Below, piece after piece: positions 34,498 through 41,908 of a stretch of DNA of 64,000 bases. The position numbers were made by a program, and so were the translations under genes. The stretch's first letter is position 1. Every line of letters starts with the position of its first letter. The notes under the pieces were generated by a model. That model was not told the origin of the DNA. It was given only the letters and a program-made list of their open reading frames with translations, and made no database searches. Source of the stretch: Pseudomonas fluorescens (GTDB lineage: Bacteria; Pseudomonadota; Gammaproteobacteria; Pseudomonadales; Pseudomonadaceae); assembly GCF_002022275.1 (NCBI RefSeq), contig NZ_MSDF01000018.1, forward strand, positions 31,714-95,713, read 5' to 3'.

Positions 34498-36675
34498 ATG
34501 ACCCCCTTGCCTGCACCGCTGCGCCTGTTGCACTCCCTGGAGTGGCGCCGTGGTTTTTTCGACTGGGCACGCAGCGACGGCGTGACCTGGGTGTATATCT
34601 TCAAGGTGCTGATCGCCGCGTTCCTCACGCTGTGGCTGGCCATGCGCCTGGAGTTGCCGCAACCGCGCACGGCGATGATCACTGTGTTTATCGTGATGCA
34701 GCCCCAGAGTGGCCAAGTGTTCGCCAAAAGTTTTTACCGCTTCCTTGGCACCCTGGCCGGCTCGGCGGTGATGGTCTTTCTGATCGCCTTGTTTGCGCAG
34801 AACACCGAGTTGTTCCTTGGCGCGCTGGCGATCTGGGTCGGCATTTGTACCGCTGGCGCCACGCGTAATCGCAACTTTCGCGCCTATGGTTTTGTGCTGG
34901 CGGGCTACACGGCGGCGATGGTCGGTTTACCGGCGCTGGCGCATCCGGACGGCGCGTTTATGGCGGCGGTGTGGCGCGTGCTGGAAATCTCCCTGGGGAT
35001 TCTCTGCTCCACACTGGTGAGCGCCGCGATCCTGCCGCAAACCTCCAGCGCCGCCATGCGCAACGCCTTGTATCAGCGCTTTGGCGTGTTCGCGCTGTTC
35101 GTCACCGACGGCCTGCGCGGTCGCAGCGGGCGTGAAGCTTTCGAGGCCAGCAACGTGCGCTTTATCGCCGAAGCCGTGGGCCTGGAAGGGCTGCGCAGCG
35201 TCACGGTGTTTGAAGACCCGCACATGCGTCGGCGCAATGGCCGGCTCAGCCGCCTCAACAGCGAATTCATGAGCATTACCACGCGTTTCAACGCCTTGCA
35301 TCAACTGCTCGAACGCCTGCGTGCGGATGAGGCCAACCACGTCGTCGCCGCGATCAAACCCGGCCTGCAGGACCTGGCCGAAGTGCTCGATGGTTTCTCC
35401 GGTCGCGCCTTAACCAGCCCCGATGCGGCAAAACTGGTTGCGCAGTTGAGCGCCTACAAGGACGGCCTGCCCGCCAAGGTACGCAGCCTGCGCGCGAGCT
35501 TCCAGGAGTGTGAACCGAGCGAAGCCGAGCAGCTGGATTTCCACACCGCCTACGAGCTGCTTTACCGCTTCGTCGACGACCTGCACAACTACGCGCAGAC
35601 CCATGCATCGTTGGCCGACCACCGCCACGCACGCGAGCAGTGGGACGAAACCTTCATTCCCAAAACCAACTGGCTGGCCTGTGCGGCTTCGGGTATTCGT
35701 GCGTCGTTCATTCTTGTTGTGCTCGGCAGTTATTGGGTCGCTACAGCCTGGCCCAGCGGCGCAACCATGACCCTGATCGCCGCCGCCACCGTGGGCCTGT
35801 CTGCCGCCACGCCGAACCCGAAACGCATGGCGTTCCAGATGGCCTGCGGCACCCTGATCGGTGCACTGGTGGGCTTTGTCGAAATGTTCTTTGTGTTCCC
35901 CTTGATCGACGGCTTCCCACTGCTGTGCGTGATGCTCGCGCCCGTGATCATCTTCGGCTCTTTCCTCGCCTCACGTCCGCAATACGCCGGCGTCGGCGTG
36001 GGCCTGTTGATCTTCTTCAGCACCGGCTCGGTGCCGGACAACCTCACGGTCTACAACCCCTACACCTTCATCAACGACTACATCGCCATGGTTATCGGCA
36101 TGCTGGTGTGCGCGGCGGCGGGGGCGATCATCTTGCCGCCCAATAGCCGCTGGCTGTGGCGGCGTCTGGAGCAGGACCTGCGCGAGCAAGTGGTGTACGC
36201 CATCAGCGGCAAACTCAAGGGGCTGGCGTCGAGTTTTGAAAGCCGCACCCGTGATTTGCTGCACCAAGCCTATGGCCTCGCCGTCGGCCAGCCGAAGGTG
36301 CAGCGCGACCTGCTGCGCTGGATGTTCGTGGTGCTGGAAGTCGGCCACGCGATCATCGAGTTGCGCAAGGAACAGGCGATTCTGCCGGTGCACCCGGCGT
36401 ATGCCGAATCCCAGCCATGGCGCCAGGCGATCCGCGTAATGGGCCGCTCGCTGGTGCGGCTGTTCCTGCAACCCAGCGCCAGCAATCTGGAGCGCGGCCT
36501 GATTGCCGTCGACCACGCGATCAGCCGCGTGCAGGCCACCGACGAACCTTTCGCCCCGCACTTCGACACGTCAGCGCTGCGCCGGGTGAAAAGCTACCTG
36601 CACTTTATCCGCACCTCGCTGCTGGACCCGCAATCGCCGCTGGCGGCCTTCAAAGGATCTCCGAATGCCCCGTGA
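34498..36675 (+). CDS. FUSC-family inner-membrane efflux protein (AaeB-like)
   Basis: Polytopic inner-membrane pump of the aromatic acid exporter family, 725 residues. Two blocks of membrane helices (about residues 35-185 and 400-550) flank cytoplasmic regions, as in AaeB. An FKVLIAAFLTLWLAMRLE segment begins the first block and the motif PRTAMITVFIVMQPQSG follows. It lies 10 bases after the outer-membrane factor gene and overlaps the DUF1656 gene by 11 bases, so the four genes form an export system of probable weak acids. Confidence 0.93.
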   Translation: MTPLPAPLRLLHSLEWRRGFFDWARSDGVTWVYIFKVLIAAFLTLWLAMRLELPQPRTAMITVFIVMQPQSGQVFAKSFYRFLGTLAGSAVMVFLIALFAQNTELFLGALAIWVGICTAGATRNRNFRAYGFVLAGYTAAMVGLPALAHPDGAFMAAVWRVLEISLGILCSTLVSAAILPQTSSAAMRNALYQRFGVFALFVTDGLRGRSGREAFEASNVRFIAEAVGLEGLRSVTVFEDPHMRRRNGRLSRLNSEFMSITTRFNALHQLLERLRADEANHVVAAIKPGLQDLAEVLDGFSGRALTSPDAAKLVAQLSAYKDGLPAKVRSLRASFQECEPSEAEQLDFHTAYELLYRFVDDLHNYAQTHASLADHRHAREQWDETFIPKTNWLACAASGIRASFILVVLGSYWVATAWPSGATMTLIAAATVGLSAATPNPKRMAFQMACGTLIGALVGFVEMFFVFPLIDGFPLLCVMLAPVIIFGSFLASRPQYAGVGVGLLIFFSTGSVPDNLTVYNPYTFINDYIAMVIGMLVCAAAGAIILPPNSRWLWRRLEQDLREQVVYAISGKLKGLASSFESRTRDLLHQAYGLAVGQPKVQRDLLRWMFVVLEVGHAIIELRKEQAILPVHPAYAESQPWRQAIRVMGRSLVRLFLQPSASNLERGLIAVDHAISRVQATDEPFAPHFDTSALRRVKSYLHFIRTSLLDPQSPLAAFKGSPNAP

Positions 36676-36865
36676 AATCGCCTTCCACGGCCTCTACATG
36701 CCGACCATGACCCTGATGTTTTTCATCGCGGCCGCCCTGGCCTGGGCGCTGGACCGCTTCCTGGCCGGGTTCGACCTGTACCGTTTTTTCTGGCACCCGG
36801 CGTTGCTGCGCCTGAGCCTGTTCGTTTGCCTGTTCGGCGCCCTGGCGCTGACCGTCTACCGTTGA
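36665..36865 (+). CDS. DUF1656 small membrane protein (AaeX-like)
   Basis: A 66-residue protein with two predicted membrane helices (MPTMTLMFFIAAALAWALD and LRLSLFVCLFGALALTVY) and the EIAFHGLYMP start typical of DUF1656. It belongs with FUSC and HlyD proteins in aromatic-acid exporters; its role is not known. The ATG at 36665 lies within the end of the FUSC gene. Confidence 0.92.
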   Translation: MPREIAFHGLYMPTMTLMFFIAAALAWALDRFLAGFDLYRFFWHPALLRLSLFVCLFGALALTVYR

Positions 36866-36875
36866 GAATGCCCCG

Positions 36876-37739
36876 ATGAAAAAGTTTTTCAGCCTGCTCG
36901 CGACCTTGCTGGTACTGGCCTTGGCGATCTGGATTGGCCGCACGTTGTGGGTGCACTACATGGAGACCCCCTGGACCCGCGACGGCCGCGTGCGCGCCGA
37001 CATCATCAACGTCGCCGCCGACGTCACCGGCGAAGTGGTCGACGTGCCGGTGCGTGACAACCAGTTGGTGAAAAAGGGCGACTTGCTGATGCAGATCGAT
37101 CCCGAGCACTACCGCATTGCGGTCAAGCAGGCGCAGTCACTGGTCGCCTCTCGCAAAGCCACGTGGGAGATGCGCAAGGTCAACGCCCATCGCCGCGCCG
37201 ACCTGGATGCGCTGGTGATCTCCAAGGAAAACCGTGACGACGCCAGCAACATCGCCGACTCGGCCCTGGCGGATTACCAACATGCGCTGGCGCAGCTGGA
37301 AGCGGCTGAGCTGAATTTGAAACGCACGCAGGTGGTGGCGGCGGTCGATGGTTATGTCACCAACCTGAATGTGCATCGCGGTGACTACGCGCGCATCGGC
37401 GAGGCCAAAATGGCCGTGGTCGATATGAATTCGTTCTGGGTGTATGGCTTCTTCGAAGAAACCAAGCTGCCCCATGTGAAGGTCGGCGATAAGGCCGATA
37501 TGCAACTGATGAGCGGCGAGACCTTGAAGGGCCACGTGGAAAGCATCTCGCGCGGCATCTACGACCGCGACAACCCCGAGAGCCGTGAGCTCATTGCCGA
37601 TGTGAACCCCACGTTCAACTGGGTGCGGTTGGCCCAGCGTGTGCCGGTAAGGATTCATATTGATGAAGTGCCGGAGGGCGTGCTGCTGGCGGCGGGCATC
37701 ACCTGCACGGTGATTGTTCGAGAGTTGCAGGTTGATTGA
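36876..37739 (+). CDS. HlyD-family periplasmic adaptor (AaeA-like)
   Basis: Membrane-fusion protein of 287 residues that should connect the FUSC pump to the NodT-type channel. It has one N-terminal helix (FSLLATLLVLALAIWIG), the conserved TPWTRDGRVRADIINVAADV start of this subfamily, a short coiled hairpin, and a C-terminal barrel. It lies 10 bases after the DUF1656 gene and ends the operon. Confidence 0.93.
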   Translation: MKKFFSLLATLLVLALAIWIGRTLWVHYMETPWTRDGRVRADIINVAADVTGEVVDVPVRDNQLVKKGDLLMQIDPEHYRIAVKQAQSLVASRKATWEMRKVNAHRRADLDALVISKENRDDASNIADSALADYQHALAQLEAAELNLKRTQVVAAVDGYVTNLNVHRGDYARIGEAKMAVVDMNSFWVYGFFEETKLPHVKVGDKADMQLMSGETLKGHVESISRGIYDRDNPESRELIADVNPTFNWVRLAQRVPVRIHIDEVPEGVLLAAGITCTVIVRELQVD

Positions 37740-37745
37740 GTCTGA

Positions 37746-38204
37746 CTAATACGCGAGTGCTTTGGCCCTCATTTTGCGCCGGCGTCTGACGCGCAACATA
37801 CCGACAAAGCGGCGATGGTTTTTTGTATTGAGCAACAGTAGGCAGAACAGCGATTGAAACAACGGAAATAGCGCGAACATAGTAACGCGGTGGTTGCCCA
37901 AGTAGTCTGCCGCCAGCAAAGCGTTCAGGGCGGCGGCGCCGACAAGTAGAGCAGGGCCTGCGCGTAAACCTGCCGCTACCAGGGTCAAACCAGCGCAAAT
38001 TATCAGCAGCAACGTCAGGCTCGCCGCTACCGCGTATTCGTTGGGGAGATAATTTATTCGGGAGTAATAGGACAGGCTATGTGAAAGGTTGCCTGAAATA
38101 CTGACCAGGCTCATGGACACTGCGGTCCCCACTGTAAAAGCAAAACGTTGGGTGTAACGACGCAATGTTTGAGGTGCCCGAGGGGGTTCGTTTTTACTGC
38201 TCAT
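37746..38204 (-). CDS. Small polytopic membrane protein, possible immunity partner
   Basis: I recognise no family. The 152-residue protein has four hydrophobic stretches that could be membrane helices (around FTVGTAVSMSLVSIS, AASLTLLLIICAGLTLV, LLVGAAALNALLAAD and FALFPLFQSLFCLLLL) and a very basic C-terminus (RVRRRRKMR). The ATG at 38204 has GAGGAG 10 bases upstream and overlaps the end of the upstream gene by 11 bases, so the two are co-translated. Its size and topology resemble immunity proteins against pore-forming toxins, but that is inference from context. Confidence 0.7.
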   Translation of the reverse strand: MSSKNEPPRAPQTLRRYTQRFAFTVGTAVSMSLVSISGNLSHSLSYYSRINYLPNEYAVAASLTLLLIICAGLTLVAAGLRAGPALLVGAAALNALLAADYLGNHRVTMFALFPLFQSLFCLLLLNTKNHRRFVGMLRVRRRRKMRAKALAY

Positions 38205-39120
38205 GGTTGTCAAACTCCTCATATAAGGCGATGACGATTTGGTTGATATTCCCAGACAGGCTACTGCCAGTTATCGCAATAACTGCCCCCACTTGATCGG
38301 CTAACTGAATGAGAATGTCCTGACGTAATTGGGTATTACTGAATCGTTTTGGGAGCGTTCCGGCCAATTGCTTCAACCGGATCATTTCGCGAGCATGGCG
38401 GGGGTTTTGCAGGCGCAGAACTTCATGTGTCAGCTTTGCGCGTTCCTGTCGGCTCATGCGTCTTAAAATGTCAGTGACGCTGCGACCGGTGGTGCTTTTG
38501 ATGGTCATGACGGTTTTTACGGTGACAAACGTTGTGCTGCCCGCGCCCACCAGCGAAATACCGTCCAAGGCTGAAGTCATTGCCTGATACCAGCTCAGGC
38601 TGTCGTAATAATCGTTCTCTGCCGGGTTGGTAAGTTCTTTGTAGGTTCGCCACAGGCCGTTGGCACATTGCACACCGCTTGCGGCCGCGGCTGTATAAGC
38701 AATGTAAGTGACGGCAAGAGTGGAACCTGCACTTAGGGGAGCCGTCGCGATCCCTACCTTGGCCACGACGATTCCAATCGCGGCCCCACTGCACGCCAGC
38801 GCCATGCCCGACGCCTCCTTCCACAACTGAGACTCTCGCGGTGAACTTGCCGCCAGCTGCGCGTAGTCATCGGCGGTCATCACCACCACAGCCATCTCCC
38901 GCAAAATCACCCGCTTGGGTTTGATACTGCATAACGGTACAAATTCGCGTAACACCGTCACACGATAGTCGGTGCCGATATGCACCACGCCGGCCCCGAC
39001 GATAGCCGGGTCGGCATCGATGGTTCTATAAAGCCTGGGCAGGTCCAGCCGGCTGGTCAGTCGCTGGCGAGTTGTGGTGTGCGCATCCGGCACACCGCTT
39101 CGCAGGAAATCGCTCGGCAT
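38194..39120 (-). CDS. Hypothetical protein with glycine/alanine-rich hydrophobic core
   Basis: A 308-residue protein with no signal peptide and no family I can name with confidence. The N-terminal 95 residues are soluble. Residues about 103-152 are strongly hydrophobic and rich in small residues (GMALACSGAAIGIVVAKVG), and a second stretch at about 184-207 contains LVGAGSTTFVTVKTVMTI. A basic C-terminal region follows (RRMSRQERAKL). The late, glycine-rich hydrophobic block resembles membrane-inserting regions of colicin-like or type VI pore-forming effectors. It is followed, with overlap, by a small polytopic membrane protein. The function is unproven. Confidence 0.7.
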   Translation of the reverse strand: MPSDFLRSGVPDAHTTTRQRLTSRLDLPRLYRTIDADPAIVGAGVVHIGTDYRVTVLREFVPLCSIKPKRVILREMAVVVMTADDYAQLAASSPRESQLWKEASGMALACSGAAIGIVVAKVGIATAPLSAGSTLAVTYIAYTAAAASGVQCANGLWRTYKELTNPAENDYYDSLSWYQAMTSALDGISLVGAGSTTFVTVKTVMTIKSTTGRSVTDILRRMSRQERAKLTHEVLRLQNPRHAREMIRLKQLAGTLPKRFSNTQLRQDILIQLADQVGAVIAITGSSLSGNINQIVIALYEEFDNHEQ

Positions 39121-39241
39121 CCTTCCACCTGTGAGTAAACAGAGGTGAAAGAGCCTGAGGATTAGTGCCTTCAGTTGATGTCAGGTAGTTCGCCATATTT
39201 CGTAGGAACTGGCCCATTGAGCCAAACACAAACACTAAAGT

Positions 39242-39328
39242 GTGGGAGCTGGCTTGCCTGCGATAGCGGACTGTCAGTTGAAGTTTGTGCAGCTGACCCA
39301 CCGCGATCGCAGGCAAGCCAGCTCCCAC
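39242..39328. repeat. REP doublet (REPIN)
   Basis: Facing inverted GTGGGAGCTGGCTTGCCTGCGAT copies, the inner part slightly degenerate (CTGTCAGTTGAAG), between the hydrophobic-core protein gene and the NTF2-like gene. Confidence 0.92.
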
Positions 39329-39342
39329 ATTTTTTGATCGCG

Positions 39343-39744
39343 TCAGGCCTTGATGAAGGTTTCGTGCAGATGCCGCCACAGCAACGCGCCACTGGCTTGT
39401 TTCTCGAACACCACCGTGGCCCGGCGATCCGTCTGCGTGCCGCTGTCATCCACCTGATGCTCGCGGTAAGTCACCGTCGCGCCGCGCGCATGCCGGTCAA
39501 TTCCAGTCATTTCACTCAAGGTAATCTTCAACCCCGGCCGCATACCGCCCAGGCGCGTGAACAAGGCCTTCACCCCGGCTGCATTCACCCGCGTTCCTGT
39601 GGCGGGTGCAACCATGCTGAACTCCGGTGAGAACCGTGCGAGCAAATTCTGCAAGGTGCCTTCAGGCGCAACCCCGGCAAACCATTGCTCGATCTCGACG
39701 TGGGTCTGGGTCACTTCTTCGAAAAAGTCGCTGTAGTCGATCAT
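39343..39744 (-). CDS. NTF2-like / DUF4440-type protein
   Basis: A 133-residue cytoplasmic protein with the alpha+beta cone pattern of the NTF2-like superfamily: N-terminal helix IDYSDFFEEVTQTHVEIEQWF, a central loop FSPEFSMVAPATG, and C-terminal strands ending WRHLHETFIKA. Such proteins act as small enzymes or binding modules, and the sequence does not say which. Its ATG at 39744 touches the stop of the upstream SDR gene, so the two are probably one unit. Confidence 0.75.
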   Translation of the reverse strand: MIDYSDFFEEVTQTHVEIEQWFAGVAPEGTLQNLLARFSPEFSMVAPATGTRVNAAGVKALFTRLGGMRPGLKITLSEMTGIDRHARGATVTYREHQVDDSGTQTDRRATVVFEKQASGALLWRHLHETFIKA

Positions 39745-40557
39745 TTAAAGCACTCCATCCAATTCGAATCGTTTCTTCAACACCTTCTCCAGCAACGCCT
39801 TGGGCAACAACGCTGCCATCAACGGCAACGCCCGACAGCCATTGCCCGCGCGCAGCAGTCGAGGAGGGTTTGATTGTTGAACCGCCTTAAGCACCTGAGC
39901 CGCAAACTGCTCGGCTGAAGTCGGGTTGTTTTGCGAAGCCTGGGAGCGTGCACGAATGCCTTCGCGCAGCGGCCACCAGGGCGATTTCTCGTTAATCAAC
40001 AGTTCAGCCTGGGCACCGGCGTTTTTGGCGAAGTGGGTGTCGATGGCGCCGGGCTGCACTTCCATCACCCGGATGCCAAACGGCGCCAGCTCCATGCGCA
40101 ATGCATCGCTCAACGCGTGCACGGCGGCTTTGGACGCGCAGTACGCGCCGGCAAACGGAGTGACCAACACCCCGGACACGCTGCCGATATTCACCACCAA
40201 CCCCTTGCCACGACGCAGTGCGGGAAACAGCGCTTTCGTCACGCCGACGACAGAAAACACATTGGTTTCGAACTGGCGCTGCATGGCTTCGGTGCCGCCA
40301 TCGAGCAGCGGACCCATGCCGCCGTAACCGGCATTGTTGATCAATACATCCAGCTCGCCCCATTGCTCGGCGAGATGCTGCAAGGCGGCGCTGTCGTTGA
40401 CGTCGAGTTGCACGGCGTTGAAGCCAGCGGCGGACAAGTCGGCGACGTCTTCGGGGCGGCGGGCGCTGGCCCACACGTCATAACCTGCGGATTTGAAGGC
40501 GTCGGCGAGGGCGCGGCCGATGCCGCTGGAGCAACCGGTGATAAGCACGTTGGGCAT
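39745..40557 (-). CDS. Short-chain dehydrogenase/reductase
   Basis: NAD(P)-dependent oxidoreductase of the classical SDR fold, 270 residues. The cofactor loop TGCSSGIG at residues about 7-14, NNAGYGG near residue 75, catalytic serine in NIGSVSG and YCASK near residue 143 are all present. An arginine in ASARRPED suggests NADP. The substrate is unknown. It is immediately upstream of the NTF2-like gene. Confidence 0.93.
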   Translation of the reverse strand: MPNVLITGCSSGIGRALADAFKSAGYDVWASARRPEDVADLSAAGFNAVQLDVNDSAALQHLAEQWGELDVLINNAGYGGMGPLLDGGTEAMQRQFETNVFSVVGVTKALFPALRRGKGLVVNIGSVSGVLVTPFAGAYCASKAAVHALSDALRMELAPFGIRVMEVQPGAIDTHFAKNAGAQAELLINEKSPWWPLREGIRARSQASQNNPTSAEQFAAQVLKAVQQSNPPRLLRAGNGCRALPLMAALLPKALLEKVLKKRFELDGVL

Positions 40558-40571
40558 GGGTCAATCCTGTG

Positions 40572-41036
40572 TCAGTCCGAGAAGCTGCCTTGCAGGTGCT
40601 CGGCGCGAAATTCCAGGGTTTGCGCGCGGTAGCCGGGGCGCAAAGGCGGGGTGGGCAAGCAGTCGTCCCAGGTGGCGCCGGCCTGCAACTCGCCGGGGCC
40701 GCGATAGCGCGGGGCGGCGTAGACGTTGTCGGCCAGGTTGACGGTGTCGCCCGGGGCGTAGGCGGCGAGGCGCCAGCGCAGTTCGGTGAGGGGCACGTCG
40801 TTGCCGTTGTTGAGGATCAGTTTCAAAGGGCGGTCGGCGGGGCATTCCTCAGGGGCGTAGCTGATACGTAGCTCCAGGCGCGCCAGTTGCGAGGCTTCGC
40901 GGTTGTCCAGCCAGACGACCCAGACGGCGACGAAACCCAGGCCCACGGCGGCGGCGAGGGACACCGGCAAGGCTTTGGCGGGGTAGCGCAGAAGGAGGAT
41001 CAGCCAGGTGATGATCAGGAGAACGCCGAAGAACAT
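40572..41036 (-). CDS. Membrane-anchored hypothetical protein
   Basis: A 154-residue protein with two N-terminal membrane helices (FFGVLLIITWLILLL and LAAAVGLGFVAVWVVWL) followed by a roughly 105-residue domain that looks periplasmic and beta-rich, with two cysteines (PEECPAD; WDDCLPT) that could form a disulfide. The family is not recognised. It lies 14 bases before the SDR gene, so the three genes may be co-transcribed. Confidence 0.75.
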   Translation of the reverse strand: MFFGVLLIITWLILLLRYPAKALPVSLAAAVGLGFVAVWVVWLDNREASQLARLELRISYAPEECPADRPLKLILNNGNDVPLTELRWRLAAYAPGDTVNLADNVYAAPRYRGPGELQAGATWDDCLPTPPLRPGYRAQTLEFRAEHLQGSFSD

Positions 41037-41110
41037 GGGGGCTGCCTCAGGAATGGATAAGCCATCCTACTGTGGGGCGGGCAGGTTGACTATCAGGTGT
41101 TCTTTGGGAC

Positions 41111-41195
41111 GCCATCGCAGGCAAGCCAGCTCCCACAGTAGACCGGGTTTTACCTTGAAATACAGTCAACCTGTGGGAGCTGGCTTGCCTGCGAT
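41111..41195. repeat. REP doublet in reversed (outward) arrangement
   Basis: Two copies of the GTGGGAGCTGG-type REP, but in the opposite order from the other doublets: ATCGCAGGCAAGCCAGCTCCCAC comes first and GTGGGAGCTGGCTTGCCTGCGAT second, with a 36-base spacer. Confidence 0.9.
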
Positions 41196-41202
41196 GACTT
41201 AC

Positions 41203-41478
41203 TTACTGAGCAGAAGAGTCTGCCTGCAAACCATCAATGGAGGCCTCAACCAAGGCCAACCCGGTTTCAGCCAATTGCAGGCTGGCCCAATTCAGGTAGC
41301 TCTGGTGTTCAGTACACAGGTCTTGAGCCGCCAGGGTGAGCACGCGGGCGGTGCCCAGCACATAACTGGCATGTTCCAGCGCATGTTCGATGGGGATGCC
41401 GGGTTGTACGGAAAAAAGCGGTGCTTCACTGCGCTCGCTGGGGCCGAAGGGGGTGGGGCGGGTGGTTTGTTTGGACAT
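41203..41478 (-). CDS. Small DUF3077/DUF6124-like protein
   Basis: A 91-residue cytoplasmic protein of a small-protein family common in Pseudomonas: a Pro/Ser-rich start, then FSVQPGIPIEHALEHASYVLGTARVL and a mostly helical C-terminus with LAETGLALVEASIDGL. The function is unknown. I chose the ATG at 41478 because AGGAG lies 8 bases upstream. That Shine-Dalgarno sequence can be buried by a hairpin in an unusually structured leader (41484-41649). The family name is given from memory of its typical pattern. Confidence 0.75.
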   Translation of the reverse strand: MSKQTTRPTPFGPSERSEAPLFSVQPGIPIEHALEHASYVLGTARVLTLAAQDLCTEHQSYLNWASLQLAETGLALVEASIDGLQADSSAQ

Positions 41479-41483
41479 GGTGA

Positions 41484-41649
41484 AACTCCTATGAAAATGG
41501 GAGTTGCCACGCTTCGCCGTCAAACGAATGGGTGGCAACTGTACGCAGGTTGACGGACCGGTCATAGGAACCCGGCGCGCTCGAAAGCGCCCCACGCACA
41601 GTCGCCATAACGCTGTGCTTGGTCCTATGAGTGTCCGAGGCCGTCAAAC
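41484..41649 (-). ncRNA. Candidate switchable leader RNA upstream of the 41203 gene
   Basis: Read on the minus strand, the 5' leader holds: A, GTTTGACGGC at 41649-41640; a three-way-junction-like fold closed by 41629-41621 with 41572-41563 (nine pairs, one bulge), with arms 41618-41613/41601-41596 (six pairs) and 41591-41587/41578-41574 (five pairs); A', CCGTCAA at 41556-41550; B, AGTTGCCAC at 41540-41532; A2, an exact copy of A at 41525-41516; B', GTGGCAACT at 41510-41502; C, AACTCC at 41505-41500; and D, GGAGTT at 41489-41484, which contains most of the ribosome-binding site. A' can pair with A or A2. B pairs with B', or B' is free and C pairs with D. The two sets exclude each other. Confidence 0.5.
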
Positions 41650-41653
41650 CTCA

Positions 41654-41670
41654 TCACGAATGAGTCGTGA
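41654..41670. promoter_or_regulatory. TCACGA-N5-TCGTGA inverted repeat at the head of the leader
   Basis: A perfect six-base-arm inverted repeat lies just upstream of the structured leader and 239 bases upstream of the toxin gene. It could be an operator for either divergent gene. The remaining bases up to 41908 contain a degenerate REP half near 41729-41755 and no gene that I can support. Confidence 0.3.
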
Positions 41671-41908
41671 CAGGCGCGAGGATAGGCAGGATGGGGGCAG
41701 GGGTCAATGCTGGCGGTTGTGCTTTCGGACGCCTTCGCGAGCAAGCTCTCATAGCCACTGCAAAACCTGGCCCATTGCTCAAGACAGCAGCTATCAAGTG
41801 GGCCTGACAACAATAGGGGAGCGCCGCTGCGACTGGAAATATCCGTTAATGAGTCTTTTTGGCTTTATTTGCCTGCGCTGACACTCAGGGGTACAGGAGT
41901 ATTTCCGC

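Noticed and set aside
41563..41629. A cloverleaf-like fold that could be a tRNA
   Set aside because: It has a closing stem of nine pairs and only two inner arms, with no T-loop GTTCRA motif, no suitable anticodon arm and no CCA end. It fits better as part of the leader of the downstream gene.
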